Positions 43,804 through 52,947 of a stretch of 64,000 bases of DNA are shown here, one piece after another. Source of the DNA: Butyrivibrio fibrisolvens (GTDB taxonomy: Bacteria > Bacillota > Clostridia > Lachnospirales > Lachnospiraceae). Where the stretch lies: contig NZ_CP146963.1 in assembly GCF_037113525.1 (NCBI RefSeq), positions 496,001-560,000 of the forward strand. The letters run 5' to 3'. The notes beneath the pieces are model-generated. The model was not told the origin of the DNA and made no database searches. It saw only the letters and a list, made by a program, of their open reading frames with translations. A program made the translations under genes and the position numbers. Position 1 is the first letter of the stretch, and the number at the start of each line of letters is the position of its first letter.

Positions 43804-45120
43804 ATGTATAGAGAAATAATAAATGATTTAAAGAAATGGAAAAATAAGTCACGTAGGAAACCGCTGCTTCTAACGGGCGTGCGCCAGTGCGGAAAGACGT
43901 ATATCATTGATGAATTTGCAAAGGAATGTTTTGATAGCTATGTATATGTGAACTTTGAAAGTTCAGAGAATCTTTTGGCAGTTTTTGAGTATGACTATGA
44001 TGTAAAAAGAATCGTAACTGAGCTAGAGAGGCACTTTAAGACTAAAATAATTCCTGGAGAAACACTTATTTTCTTTGATGAAATACAGGAATGCCCAAGA
44101 GCAATAACGGCGCTCAAGTATTTCTGCGAAAATATGAAAGAACTTCATCTCGTTTGTGCTGGATCTTTACTTGGCGTTGCCCTTAAAGAAAAGAATATCT
44201 CTTTTCCTGTGGGTAAAGTTAACAGGTTGCAATTATATCCAATGAGTTTTAAAGAATTTGTTATAGCAAATGATAGAGAGGATCTCATCGAGGTTTTTAA
44301 GGACTGGCCAACTGATAGAGTGATACCAGAGCTTTATGCGAATCCAATGGAAAGGTTATTAAAAGAGTATTACATAGTAGGAGGAATGCCCGAAGTTGTA
44401 AAAACCTGGGTTGAGACTCATGATTTTGCAGAAGTTGAAGAAGTGCAAAATGAAATACTAAGCGATTATGCGGATGATTTTTCTAAGCATGCTCCTTTAT
44501 CAGAAATTCCCAAGATACGTTGGATATGGGATTCTGTTCCGGTTCAACTGGCAAAAGAGAATAATAAATTTGTATTTTCACATGTAAAAGAGGGAAAGAG
44601 ATCCGCTGAACTAGAGGACGCTCTTTGCTGGCTATCTGATGCAGGCCTCATTACCAAGACAGAACTTGTAGAAAAGCCAGAGCTCCCATTATCTGGTGCT
44701 GCCGATAAGACGTACTTTAAAGTTTACATGTCAGATATAGGGCTATTGCGCGCTAAATCGAGAGTTTCAGCTCAGACTATTATGGATGAGACTGATGGAT
44801 TTGTCAGATTCAAAGGGGCCTTCGCTGAAAACTATGTGCTTAACGAACTTAAATCGTTGGGAAAAGAACCATATTTCTGGCGTTCAGGTAATTCCGCAGA
44901 AATTGATTTTCTCTTTGAGACAAATGGGGAAGTCTTTCCTGTTGAGGTGAAAAGTGCTGATAACACTCAGGCCAAGAGCTACAAACAGTTTTGTAAGAAG
45001 TATAAAATGCGTAGAGGTTTCAAACTTTCAAGGAAGAACATAGCAGAGAATCTTTGTGAAGCAACCAAGACTCTTAGCTTGCCTCTTTATATTGGTTGGA
45101 ATATTGATGCGTATATTTAA
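43804..45120 (+). CDS. AAA ATPase with DUF4143 domain
   Basis: 438 residues. The N-terminal AAA_14 domain has Walker A GVRQCGKT (about 25-32) and Walker B LIFFDEIQEC (about 93-102); the C-terminal DUF4143 domain contains a nuclease-like E-I-D ... E-V-K pattern (SAEIDFLF ... FPVEVKSA). These ATPases are widespread in anaerobes; their role is not established. The ATG follows GGAGGCGCT. Unusually its promoter carries three phased palindromes. A paralogue is encoded at 55253-56599. A terminator follows. Confidence 0.92.
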   Translation: MYREIINDLKKWKNKSRRKPLLLTGVRQCGKTYIIDEFAKECFDSYVYVNFESSENLLAVFEYDYDVKRIVTELERHFKTKIIPGETLIFFDEIQECPRAITALKYFCENMKELHLVCAGSLLGVALKEKNISFPVGKVNRLQLYPMSFKEFVIANDREDLIEVFKDWPTDRVIPELYANPMERLLKEYYIVGGMPEVVKTWVETHDFAEVEEVQNEILSDYADDFSKHAPLSEIPKIRWIWDSVPVQLAKENNKFVFSHVKEGKRSAELEDALCWLSDAGLITKTELVEKPELPLSGAADKTYFKVYMSDIGLLRAKSRVSAQTIMDETDGFVRFKGAFAENYVLNELKSLGKEPYFWRSGNSAEIDFLFETNGEVFPVEVKSADNTQAKSYKQFCKKYKMRRGFKLSRKNIAENLCEATKTLSLPLYIGWNIDAYI

Positions 45121-45140
45121 AAGATAGCTAAAAGCAACAC

Positions 45141-45173
45141 ATCCCATGCCTACAGAAAGCGTAAGCATGGGAT
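45141..45173 (+). terminator. Terminator after the DUF4143 gene
   Basis: ATCCCATGC (45141-45149) pairs with GCATGGGAT (45165-45173), then TGTTTTTT. Confidence 0.8.
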
Positions 45174-45222
45174 TGTTTTTTAGATGCTGATTTAGAATTG
45201 GCGATTAATATAACATACCACT

Positions 45223-46272
45223 TTACATGTACTTTGCAAATGCAATTTCTCTATTTTGCTCGTATTCAATGAGGTCTAAATGCTGTTTTATTTTATTTCT
45301 ATCTGTACCAGCATCCTTAAGTTCTCGCGAAGCATACCACCACAAGGGGCGTATACATTTATAGAGAAGCGGGGCAGCAGCTTTTTCCAGATCCGAGAAA
45401 GAATAAGCTTTCTTCGAAATCTCCAATGCGTGGATAATGCGCTTTAGGAAAAGATCATCTTTTTCCAAGTGAGCATAACAGTCCCATGTTGAAACGTAAG
45501 GTGTCTGTCGGAATATATAATTGATATACACTTCTCGTCCGCCTATGTTAAAATCGTAAACTCCTTTAAAGTTACCGTCTTCATCCAATAGTACATTGGT
45601 ATCATTAGTATCTGCCTGGAAAACAGAGGTCGGTAACTGATGATAAATCTTTTCAAGTTCACGTCTTGCACTAAGCCAGTTATTCCAAATCCGTTTAACC
45701 TGAGATGAATATTCCTTAGGAAGAGTTTTGGCGAAATCAAGCCATTTTTCAGCATCAGCTGTGGTTTCGTCTGTTTTGTCAGAAGGATCATATAGTTCGA
45801 ACATACAGTATGCTGATGGCATATCAGTATAATCAAAATGACATGATGCAACCTTTGCATCCATGATCAGAGCATCATCAATGAAGGAATAATATCCATC
45901 ATTAACAAGATGCGTATCTGAAAACTTTTCTTTTATGAGTTCTTCTGCAGATCTGTACCTGGAATATTCTTCGCCCCAGACTATACAATCTTTGCCTTTA
46001 TATGAAACTGTTGGATATGTTCCATCAGTAGCCCTGATAAAAAGAGGGCAGTAGTATCCGAGTTTGCGGTATTCAGTAGCAATCCGTTCCCAGAGTAAAA
46101 GATGTTTTTCATCTGTAAAAACATTTGCAGCTAGTTTTATTACAATTTTTTCAGTGCCAAAGTCTACAAGAAGTGTTTCTCTAAAATCATCATCTCCATG
46201 ACTGGTGTTTTTTATTGTGATGTATACTGCATCTTTATTTGAAAAAAGTTGTATAACCTCTTTGACGTCCAT
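45223..46272 (-). CDS. Aminoglycoside phosphotransferase-like kinase
   Basis: 349 residues with a protein-kinase/APH-like pattern: N-terminal strands with IVIKLAAN (ATP-lysine-like), and a catalytic region VFQADTNDTNVLLDE followed by GVYDFNIGG near residue 235. The usual H-x-D-x-x-x-x-N of the family reads Q-x-D-x-x-x-x-N, and the metal site is YDFN. The first histidine is therefore replaced. Substrate cannot be named: antibiotic, choline or a small metabolite are all possible. Terminators lie on both sides, so it is monocistronic. Confidence 0.65.
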   Translation of the reverse strand: MDVKEVIQLFSNKDAVYITIKNTSHGDDDFRETLLVDFGTEKIVIKLAANVFTDEKHLLLWERIATEYRKLGYYCPLFIRATDGTYPTVSYKGKDCIVWGEEYSRYRSAEELIKEKFSDTHLVNDGYYSFIDDALIMDAKVASCHFDYTDMPSAYCMFELYDPSDKTDETTADAEKWLDFAKTLPKEYSSQVKRIWNNWLSARRELEKIYHQLPTSVFQADTNDTNVLLDEDGNFKGVYDFNIGGREVYINYIFRQTPYVSTWDCYAHLEKDDLFLKRIIHALEISKKAYSFSDLEKAAAPLLYKCIRPLWWYASRELKDAGTDRNKIKQHLDLIEYEQNREIAFAKYM

Positions 46273-46420
46273 AAAGCCTCCTGATTCAAACTCTATTATT
46301 ATAACATTGGCTTGTATGTGTAAAAAGTGCTGTGATGCAGATTTTATGTGCTATATACCAATAAAATTCTTTTGCTTGTACTAATGACATGTTATACTTT
46401 GTGCCAAAATATGATTAGAA

Positions 46421-46445
46421 CCCTCAGGCTTGTGTGGCCTGAGGG
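46421..46445 (-). terminator. Terminator of the second long sigma factor gene
   Basis: CCCTCAGGC (46421-46429) pairs with GCCTGAGGG (46437-46445); T-rich sequence follows on the minus strand. Confidence 0.7.
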
Positions 46446-46453
46446 CTCTGAAT

Positions 46454-48079
46454 TTACTGAGGAAGTCTATCCGAAAATACCAGTAGATTTACTGTTGCCT
46501 TCTCTGATTGAGTAAGAGGTTTGTACTCGCCGGAATCATACAATTTATCTAATACAATCATAGCAATAGTATTATCAACATACCATTTTACAAATTCAAA
46601 TACTATGAAGTCCTGCATCTGCGGCGGATAATTCTTGGCAAGCATAACAGCCTGCTCTATAGCAATCTTTGCAAATTCATCAAGTTGTTCCTTCTCGGTA
46701 GATGGGATTAAGGCATCAAACTCTTCCATGGTTTTCTTGACAACCAGCACATTTAGTCTGCCATCATCTGTTATAAAACCTCTCTCACGAAGACGCTTGA
46801 ACTTTTCTTCATTTGCCTTGTTGTCCTCGATGTCACCGCAGATTACTTCATATATGGCATCGTAATCCGTATTGAGGTTGTTTTGCCACATTCCTTTACG
46901 AGTAGAAAATCTGTTGTCGTTTGACCAGGCTTTGACCGTTGGATATTTCCAGGAATTCCGCGTCATTGAACCGCAGGCCGTGTAATCTCTGGTACTTTCT
47001 TCTAGGATTGGTTTAAAGTCAGGATCAATAATCTCCGACTTAAGATTTACAGTAACATAGTATTCACCGCCATCAAGCGTTTTAATAAGATATGGAGACA
47101 CATTTTTTACAATAGGCAAGTCGAATTTATTAGCGATGGCATAAAATATGGCTGTAGCTTCAAAAAGCTCTGGGTTGCCACTTGGAATATAAATATCTGT
47201 AATCTTTTTAATTGCTTCCTTTACCTTTGGAACATAGTTTTTTAGTATGCTATCTGCAACTTTTATCTTGCTCTTTAGTATCTCTTCTTCCTGCTCCAGA
47301 CTGCGTTCCCTTGGAGTGAATTTCACATATGTGGTATATCTTTTCCCGCTCGTTTCTACCAGGAAGCCATTCTTTGCAAGGAATGCAATTCTATCTTCCA
47401 AATATACAGGTGTCATGCCCATCTCTTCTGCAATTCCTTCCTTGGTTTTGGGGCTGTCATAAACGCTGTATACAATATTAAGGTTTATCTTGTCGTCCAA
47501 ATAAACCTCTGGGCCACCCTTAATACCCGGTTGTCCATTATGATCAAAACAAATAGCCTCGATTGGTGAGATTCCCAAACTTCCTACTTTTCGTTCCATA
47601 GAAAAATTCTCCTTCAAATCGTTTCTAGCCTTATTCAAGTGCCATTTTATTGTTCCTTCCGAAAGATCCTCTTCAGTTGCTATTTTCTGAATAGATTTTC
47701 CTTCGTAATAAAATGAATAAATGATCTGTCGTCTTTTTTCAGAAAGAAAGCCAATCTCCTGGCGGAGTTTCTTGAGATCTTTATCTTTTTCTCCGAGATT
47801 GTAGTTGTCGTAATAAGGAATCTCCATTCCGTCCAAAGAAATGCCTTGGTGCTTTTTGGTGCTATTTACATATTTCGCATATGTATGCTCGCAAATGCGC
47901 CAGACATAGCCTTCCACGTTGAATACTTCATTAGCCTCAAGTAATGATAAATACACTTCTTTTACCATCTCTGCCGCAAGTTCTTCCGATTCCTCAAGGG
48001 AAAATGCTTTCTTTACTGCAAATCCGTAGATTTTTGGAGAGTATTCTATTATAAGTTTGTCTGCGTTTTCCTTGATCAT
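46454..48079 (-). CDS. Sigma-70 family (ECF-type) sigma factor with long C-terminal extension, paralogue of 40813-42435
   Basis: 541 residues. Sigma region 2 lies at about 1-85 (ESEELAAEMVKEVYLSLL, VEGYVWRICEHTYAKYV), region 4 at about 105-160 (GKSIQKIATEEDLSEGTIKWHL). A winged-helix-like segment (about 185-255: TKEGIAEEMGMTPVYLEDRI) aligns with the same part of the first protein. A C-terminal domain of about 285 residues follows, containing YTACGSMTRNS and RKGMWQNNL. The ATG at 48079 has GGAGA seven bases upstream. No anti-sigma gene adjoins. Confidence 0.78.
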   Translation of the reverse strand: MIKENADKLIIEYSPKIYGFAVKKAFSLEESEELAAEMVKEVYLSLLEANEVFNVEGYVWRICEHTYAKYVNSTKKHQGISLDGMEIPYYDNYNLGEKDKDLKKLRQEIGFLSEKRRQIIYSFYYEGKSIQKIATEEDLSEGTIKWHLNKARNDLKENFSMERKVGSLGISPIEAICFDHNGQPGIKGGPEVYLDDKINLNIVYSVYDSPKTKEGIAEEMGMTPVYLEDRIAFLAKNGFLVETSGKRYTTYVKFTPRERSLEQEEEILKSKIKVADSILKNYVPKVKEAIKKITDIYIPSGNPELFEATAIFYAIANKFDLPIVKNVSPYLIKTLDGGEYYVTVNLKSEIIDPDFKPILEESTRDYTACGSMTRNSWKYPTVKAWSNDNRFSTRKGMWQNNLNTDYDAIYEVICGDIEDNKANEEKFKRLRERGFITDDGRLNVLVVKKTMEEFDALIPSTEKEQLDEFAKIAIEQAVMLAKNYPPQMQDFIVFEFVKWYVDNTIAMIVLDKLYDSGEYKPLTQSEKATVNLLVFSDRLPQ

Positions 48080-48100
48080 ACTCATTCTCCAACATATCAT

Positions 48101-48259
48101 TTATCCGTACCAGCGCTGTACGGATATATAGTGTAAGAAAAATAAAAAAGGTTGGTGAAAAAAATAAAAAAATTTCAATTAAGTGACAAAGCCTATAGGG
48201 CTAGATTTTATCCTTTTTCCGCTCTAAAACAAATATAAGCATGGGGCTCTGATTAAAAA
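48101..48259. other. Non-coding gap left of the island repeat
   Basis: Very A-rich; should hold the promoter of the minus-strand sigma gene. No frame or hairpin stands out. Confidence 0.4.
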
Positions 48260-48280
48260 GAGCGATAGACGGGGTTCGAA
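48260..48280 (-). repeat. Island boundary: copy of tRNA-Gly 3' end (attachment-site-like)
   Basis: These 21 bases match the 3' end of tRNA-Gly at 56939-56959 with one change (GAGCGATAGACGGGGTTCGA). Same orientation; no other tRNA part is present. Integration into a tRNA 3' end leaves exactly such a copy at the far end of the element. Confidence 0.65.
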
Positions 48281-48520
48281 GTATTGAGCCGTTACAAAAT
48301 CCGCATGAATAGGAGCTTTGAGGCGTTCTCTTCTTAAAAAAGACCACTTCCAGACCACTTGTTATATCCCTGAATTGAAGGATTAGAAATATACATAAAA
48401 AATAGGACGTTGCCGTAGCACCGCCCCGTCAAAGCATTTCTGCTTTTTATGTTATCTTGATTGTAAAAAGTTCTGTTTCCAATTGTCAAGATATTTACAG
48501 TAAATTTTCTATAATTTTAA
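48281..48520. other. Gap between island boundary and IS66-type element
   Basis: 240 bp with no credible frame. Confidence 0.4.
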
Positions 48521-48584
48521 TGCAAAAGGTTACAGTTCAGACCCTATCTTGAGATAAGAAGACCGGTAGACTACACTTGATTCA

Positions 48585-50291
48585 TCAAGTCGATCTACCG
48601 GCCTTTTGTCTATCGAAGATCTTCGATACGCTGTCATACACGCTGGATTCTGGATCCTGTCTTAATGACAGAAGCATACTCATGCTCTGACAGAGGTAAT
48701 CAATGCTCGCATCCGAGCGGAAACTCATGACTTGGTGCTGCTTGCGTTTATAGGCACGCAAAAGACGTTCCGCCATGTTATTGTTGTGCGGAACTCTTAT
48801 ATCATGTAAAAACAGCAGATGGCTGGACCTATACTTTGCCATGCGCCTGTATAAGTTATAGCCTTCCCTATAGTATTTACTGGGTGGAATATATTCGTAT
48901 TCTTCTCGGGCTTCTTCCAGGATGCTGTCATATCTTTCTTCAAATTCCATGACAGTTTTTTCATCAAATCCTGTGGTTTCATCAATGCCGTTTCGGTAAT
49001 GAACCATTTCCCGCAGAAGTTTATACATCTTCTTATTCCATTTCCGATCAGGCTCATTCTGTATGCTGTCTTTACAGTATCTCAGGATATGAGCGATACA
49101 TTCCTGATGGCCACTGCCATAATTATAAAAGGTGGTGTCATGGTCATGGATGAATATCGCTGACTGGTTAAGGTCGACAGGGGTATCTTTTATTCCTGCA
49201 TGACCTTTGTTTTCCCTGAAATAGTACTGGGCAGTCCCATCCGGAGCAGCAACAATAAATACAAATCGACTGCTTCCATTGCTTCTGGCATTGGTGTTAT
49301 CTGTATGGAGTACAGGCTTCTGCATCAGTGATGCAAAAAGCTCTTTCTTTTCCTTATTCGTTTTCATGGAGAATTCTTTGGAGAGACCATTGACCATGCC
49401 TTTTGAAATGCTCAGTTTTCCGTCAGTGAGATCTGAAATAAGTTTGATGGTCTTGTCTATGGAGACGCAGCATTCATTATTAAGGATGAATGCAAGTGCT
49501 TTGACGCTGCCGCCATAGTTTACGTCATTGATATATCCTTCAGGGAACTGCGCGTGGGATCTTTCGCCCGTCTTTGAATTATAGTAGACTTCAGCAGCGT
49601 ATTCGTTAACATCCAGGAAAAACCTCAGATTTATCATCTGTTTACGGATGACTTTGCCGGTTTTCTTGAAGTCAGGATCTTCAAGTACTTCTTCCGGTGG
49701 AGGCAGCATAATAACTGGCTCTGATACAGCCTGCTTTTTTCGACCGTGACCTTTGTGCCCAGGCTGACCGCCTGGACGTCTGCCGCTTTTTTCTCTGCTG
49801 TTGGATATTTTCTTGTGATTTGGAGACTGGGAAGATGGTTTAGAAGAGTTCTCATAATCTCTGTTGATCTGAGCTGTCAGTTTAAGATTCTTTCCCTGTT
49901 CTTCTTCAAGCTCAGTTTTTACTTCATATAATTCACGCCTTTGTTCAGCGACCTTGTCCAGGGCAGCATCTCGCTGCTGCTCCACCAGGATGATGCGCTT
50001 CTCGAGCGCTCTGATCCTGGCATCTTTAGCAGCGATTTCTTTCTGATGATCCTTATAGACATCTTCAATGGTGTCCCACCATTTATTTCTGACATCTATA
50101 GTCTGTGCGTGAGCCTTGGACAGCTCGACTTCAAGTTTGTGTATGTGGCATTCTTCAGTATGAAGCATACTCTTATACTGAGCATCCATCTGCAGATACT
50201 TGGATCCGTTCTTGAAGGCATCAACCTGTGCCTGAAGATTCTTGACGCGGTACTGTAGAGTTGTAATTATTTCATACTGATAGTCGTTCAT
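48585..50291 (-). CDS. IS66 family transposase (TnpC)
   Basis: 568 residues: N-terminal coiled coil (about 10-140), the family linker NSSKPSSQSPNHKK, a zinc-ribbon-like and basic region (GRRPGGQPGHKGHGRKK), then the DDE core with PVLHTDNTNARSNG, a central IFIHDHDTTFYNYG and the terminal NNMAERLLRAYKRKQ, holding the Asp and Glu residues. Length and order are normal, so it appears intact. A hairpin with complementary CCGGTAGA/TCTACCGG arms overlaps its stop codon. Confidence 0.93.
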   Translation of the reverse strand: MNDYQYEIITTLQYRVKNLQAQVDAFKNGSKYLQMDAQYKSMLHTEECHIHKLEVELSKAHAQTIDVRNKWWDTIEDVYKDHQKEIAAKDARIRALEKRIILVEQQRDAALDKVAEQRRELYEVKTELEEEQGKNLKLTAQINRDYENSSKPSSQSPNHKKISNSREKSGRRPGGQPGHKGHGRKKQAVSEPVIMLPPPEEVLEDPDFKKTGKVIRKQMINLRFFLDVNEYAAEVYYNSKTGERSHAQFPEGYINDVNYGGSVKALAFILNNECCVSIDKTIKLISDLTDGKLSISKGMVNGLSKEFSMKTNKEKKELFASLMQKPVLHTDNTNARSNGSSRFVFIVAAPDGTAQYYFRENKGHAGIKDTPVDLNQSAIFIHDHDTTFYNYGSGHQECIAHILRYCKDSIQNEPDRKWNKKMYKLLREMVHYRNGIDETTGFDEKTVMEFEERYDSILEEAREEYEYIPPSKYYREGYNLYRRMAKYRSSHLLFLHDIRVPHNNNMAERLLRAYKRKQHQVMSFRSDASIDYLCQSMSMLLSLRQDPESSVYDSVSKIFDRQKAGRST

Positions 50292-50299
50292 AGAAGTGA

Positions 50300-50595
50300 T
50301 TACTTAGCCTTTAACTGTTTTATTTCTGCTTTGAGAGATTTGATGAGTATTTCTTGTGCTTCACATTTCTTTTGAAGCTTTTCATATAGCTTTTTGTAGT
50401 CGGGTTCTTTTTCTTCGGTTTCCGCGGTCTTTCTATGTCTTCCATCAGTTGGAACCATTTCACCGGTTTCCGGATCAATCCTTCCGATCAGCGTTCTTTT
50501 TGCCCGGCTCTGCTTTTTTCTTTGTCCCAGTATGCCTTGGATTCATATACGTAAGTGATGCCGGTTCGTTTGTCTAACTGCTTAATTATGCCCAT
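50300..50595 (-). pseudogene. IS66 accessory small gene with -1 frame change
   Basis: Begins MGIIKQLDKRTGITYVYESK with AGGAG upstream at the ATG at 50595, then hits a stop after about 35 codons. From the AAAAAAG run near 50520 the -1 frame reads AKRTLIGRIDPETGEMVPTD and on to LKAEIKQLKAK with a stop at 50300. One base lost at the A-run, or programmed slippage there, explains it. The gene precedes the transposase by eight bases. Confidence 0.7.
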
Positions 50596-50855
50596 GGCGT
50601 TCTCCTTTCAAAGATACATCGTTACGTTTATATTATATATCATAACGATTATAAATGCAATAGAAAAACCCAGAAAAAGTAAGATTTTTTCTGGGTTTGA
50701 GACAATTTTAATATGTGATTTTTAATCGTTAGGGTTGTGCGTCAAGCTAGGGTCTGAACTGTAACTGCAAAAGCTATACGATGTGCACAAGATAGTATTT
50801 TTTGAAAAATTTTTTTGATGAGTGATAGGTTTTTTAGATGTGAATCGTATTATAG

Positions 50856-50871
50856 TTAGAAGGCCTTCTAA
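50856..50871. promoter_or_regulatory. 16-bp perfect palindrome before the ECF sigma gene
   Basis: TTAGAAGGCCTTCTAA lies 24 bp before the sigma ATG. It may be an operator or part of the leader. The gap from 50601 to 50895 otherwise contains the IS end and no gene. Confidence 0.45.
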
Positions 50872-50895
50872 AAAATACAGAAAGAGAGTTATGTC

Positions 50896-51399
50896 ATGGA
50901 GGAAAAAGAAGCAAGGCGGATATTGGAAACATATGCTGACATGATACTTAGGATCAGTTACAGCTACCTACGTAGGACGGTTGATGCAGAGGACATATGT
51001 CAGAATGTAATACTGAAATACCTGTCCTCCCACCAAAGATTTGATAGCCGCGAGCATGAGAAAGCCTGGATAATCAGGACTACAATCAATGCCTGCAAGG
51101 ATGTGAAAAAGAGCGCTTTCTTCGTAAAGACTATCGGACTTGATGCGGTGCCGGAAAGGGCTATACCGGAGGAACCGGTATCTGTACTCACAGAAGAGCT
51201 TAAGAAGCTCCCGGCAAATTACAGGATAAGCATCCATCTCTTTTACTATGAAGGGTATACCATCAAAGAGATCGCTCAGATTCTTGGAAAAAGAGAAACT
51301 GTCGTAGCAAACTATCTCTCAAGAGGCAGAAGAAGACTTAAAGAAGCGTTATCAAAGGATTCTCGTTTTTCTCCAAAGGAAGGTGAAGCATATGAATGA
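50896..51399 (+). CDS. ECF sigma factor
   Basis: 167 residues of ordinary ECF size: region 2 (RTVDAEDICQNVILKYLSSH ... KAWIIRTTINACKD) and region 4 (LPANYRISIHLFYYEGYTIKEIAQILG, then VANYLSRGRRRLKE). It overlaps by 8 bp the gene for a membrane-anchored protein, its probable anti-sigma factor. The IS66 insertion 130 bp upstream may have altered its promoter. Confidence 0.92.
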   Translation: MEEKEARRILETYADMILRISYSYLRRTVDAEDICQNVILKYLSSHQRFDSREHEKAWIIRTTINACKDVKKSAFFVKTIGLDAVPERAIPEEPVSVLTEELKKLPANYRISIHLFYYEGYTIKEIAQILGKRETVVANYLSRGRRRLKEALSKDSRFSPKEGEAYE

Positions 51400-52186
51400 T
51401 CAGATTAAAGAAATCTACAACAGCTCCATGAATGAACTCCATTTCTCAGGACATACAAAAGAAAAGATGTTTCGCAATATAAGCGAACAATATTCAAGAC
51501 AAAGTGGAGGAATGATTATGAAGGCAAGTTTCAGACTAAAGTCAGCAGCTATCGTTGCTGCAGCATGTGTATTGCTTGTCGGAGGTACTGCGCTGGCAGC
51601 AAGTGGAATAGTTTCGAGCATAGTAAGCCATAACAGGATTGGTAGTGAAACCACAACATATGTGGACATCTCAAAACTCGAGAATGATATAAATATGGAT
51701 GTGCTTACAGTTGAGCGTTTTGATAATGGCTTCACCTTCAGAAGCGCTGAAATATTCGATATGTCAGATTACAGTGAAGATGGAGCCAAAATGGCTGATG
51801 CTTCCGGCCTAGACATCACATATTCAAAGGATGGACTACCGGATATCTACCTGGACATTGAGCCTGTCAGCACCATAAGGAATGATGAAGACACCTCAAT
51901 GGAAACAAGAATGGTTGGAGATGTTGCTGTAAAATACAGCCTGGATGAATATCTTTTCCTTCCGCCTAACATGGAAGGACAGGTATCACAGGAACTCCTT
52001 GACAGGATGGAAAACGATGATCATTTCTTTATCAGCTATGGTTCAGATCAGGAAGAAACACAGATGATTACAAACCTTATATTTGATGTTAATGGCGTTC
52101 ACTACTGTCTTATGACTTTCGATACAACTCTTACTGTTGATGAGCTATTCGATATGGCTGAAGAGCTTATAACTGAAGGAAAATAA
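51392..52186 (+). CDS. Membrane-anchored anti-sigma factor-like protein
   Basis: 264 residues: a short cytoplasmic N terminus (about 1-45, HTKEKMFRNISEQY), one membrane helix (about 52-72, AAIVAAACVLLVGGTALAAS) and an extracytoplasmic domain (about 75-264) of unknown fold. The layout and the 8-bp overlap with the sigma gene are those of an ECF anti-sigma. ATG at 51392 with AAGGAAGG upstream; the GTG at 51383 is less likely. Confidence 0.8.
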   Translation: MNDQIKEIYNSSMNELHFSGHTKEKMFRNISEQYSRQSGGMIMKASFRLKSAAIVAAACVLLVGGTALAASGIVSSIVSHNRIGSETTTYVDISKLENDINMDVLTVERFDNGFTFRSAEIFDMSDYSEDGAKMADASGLDITYSKDGLPDIYLDIEPVSTIRNDEDTSMETRMVGDVAVKYSLDEYLFLPPNMEGQVSQELLDRMENDDHFFISYGSDQEETQMITNLIFDVNGVHYCLMTFDTTLTVDELFDMAEELITEGK

Positions 52187-52519
52187 AACCATAACTTCTA
52201 TAGGAGAGCTGCCTGTGATGGGTGGCTCTCTTTGAAAGAGTATTTGAGTATATAGAGGGTGTTAAAAAGTGATAGATATTCGATGCCGAAGCAATGAAAA
52301 AATGATTGCAACCGTTCAGTATCGATGTTAGTATGGAAAAGGTTTTAAAAATATAGAGAAAGAGCGCTTGGCGTTAGGTAAAGGAATGATTATTAGATAA
52401 TTTAGCTTGAGTGAACACGATGATTTTTTGATGGCTGCTATGCGGCTGTTTTGTGTACGCTTAAACTGGATTATCATGTATTTTTAGCCTAAACTGTCAC
52501 AGTAGGTCTATTTGTGTGA

Positions 52520-52551
52520 GTCTATTTTGCGTATGCAGAATAGGCTTTTTT
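52520..52551 (+). terminator. Terminator
   Basis: GTCTATTTTGC pairs with GCAGAATAGGC over a GTAT loop, then seven T. It lies about 330 bp past the anti-sigma stop; the gap 52187-52867 otherwise shows no gene. Confidence 0.8.
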
Positions 52552-52867
52552 GCTGTTATAGCAGCGGAACTGGAGGCGATATATGTCGTCTGTCTTCCCC
52601 ATGCTTGACAGAAATATTGTCAGGTAATGTATTCGACTTATAACATAAAATGTGTTTAACCATAATATAAAAGAGGAAATTTATGTTAAGCGTTGTAAGA
52701 TAATTCATTGCAATACGGCTACATGATATTGCAATGAGCATAAGGATTCAATGAATCAATATGTGTAAGTTAGTGGTGAAATCTACTGGCTTATTTGATT
52801 ACGCTTAATAATATTATGGTAAAAGCCGCATTTTATGTGGATTATTTTTGATATGTTTGATTTTATG

Positions 52868-52905
52868 AACCATGATATCTTGGCGTAAGATGTCATGGTT
52901 TTTTA
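52868..52905 (+). terminator. Terminator or attenuator before the chimeric gene
   Basis: AACCATGA-T-ATCTT pairs with AAGAT-G-TCATGGTT with one mismatch, then TTTT. It is 42 bp before the next ATG. Confidence 0.7.
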
Positions 52906-52947
52906 TTGTTCAAATTAGAATGATAAGCATAAATGGAGGAAAAAAGA

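Larger units (their letters stand above)
48529..50765 (-). mobile_element. IS66-type insertion sequence with target duplication
   Basis: 2237 bp, bounded by 24-bp inverted repeats (GTTACAGTTCAGACCCTA...CTTGA, one mismatch) and flanked by the 8-bp direct repeat TGCAAAAG at 48521-48528 and 50766-50773. Eight-base duplications are the IS66 norm. It carries the transposase and one small accessory gene and lies 130 bp upstream of the ECF sigma gene. Confidence 0.93.

Noticed and set aside
48260..48280. A second tRNA-Gly gene
   Set aside because: Only the 3' 21 bases are present; no 5' acceptor arm, D arm or anticodon arm.
48585..50765. IS66 as part of the sigma/anti-sigma operon
   Set aside because: Terminal repeats and the TGCAAAAG duplication show it is a separate insertion on the opposite strand.
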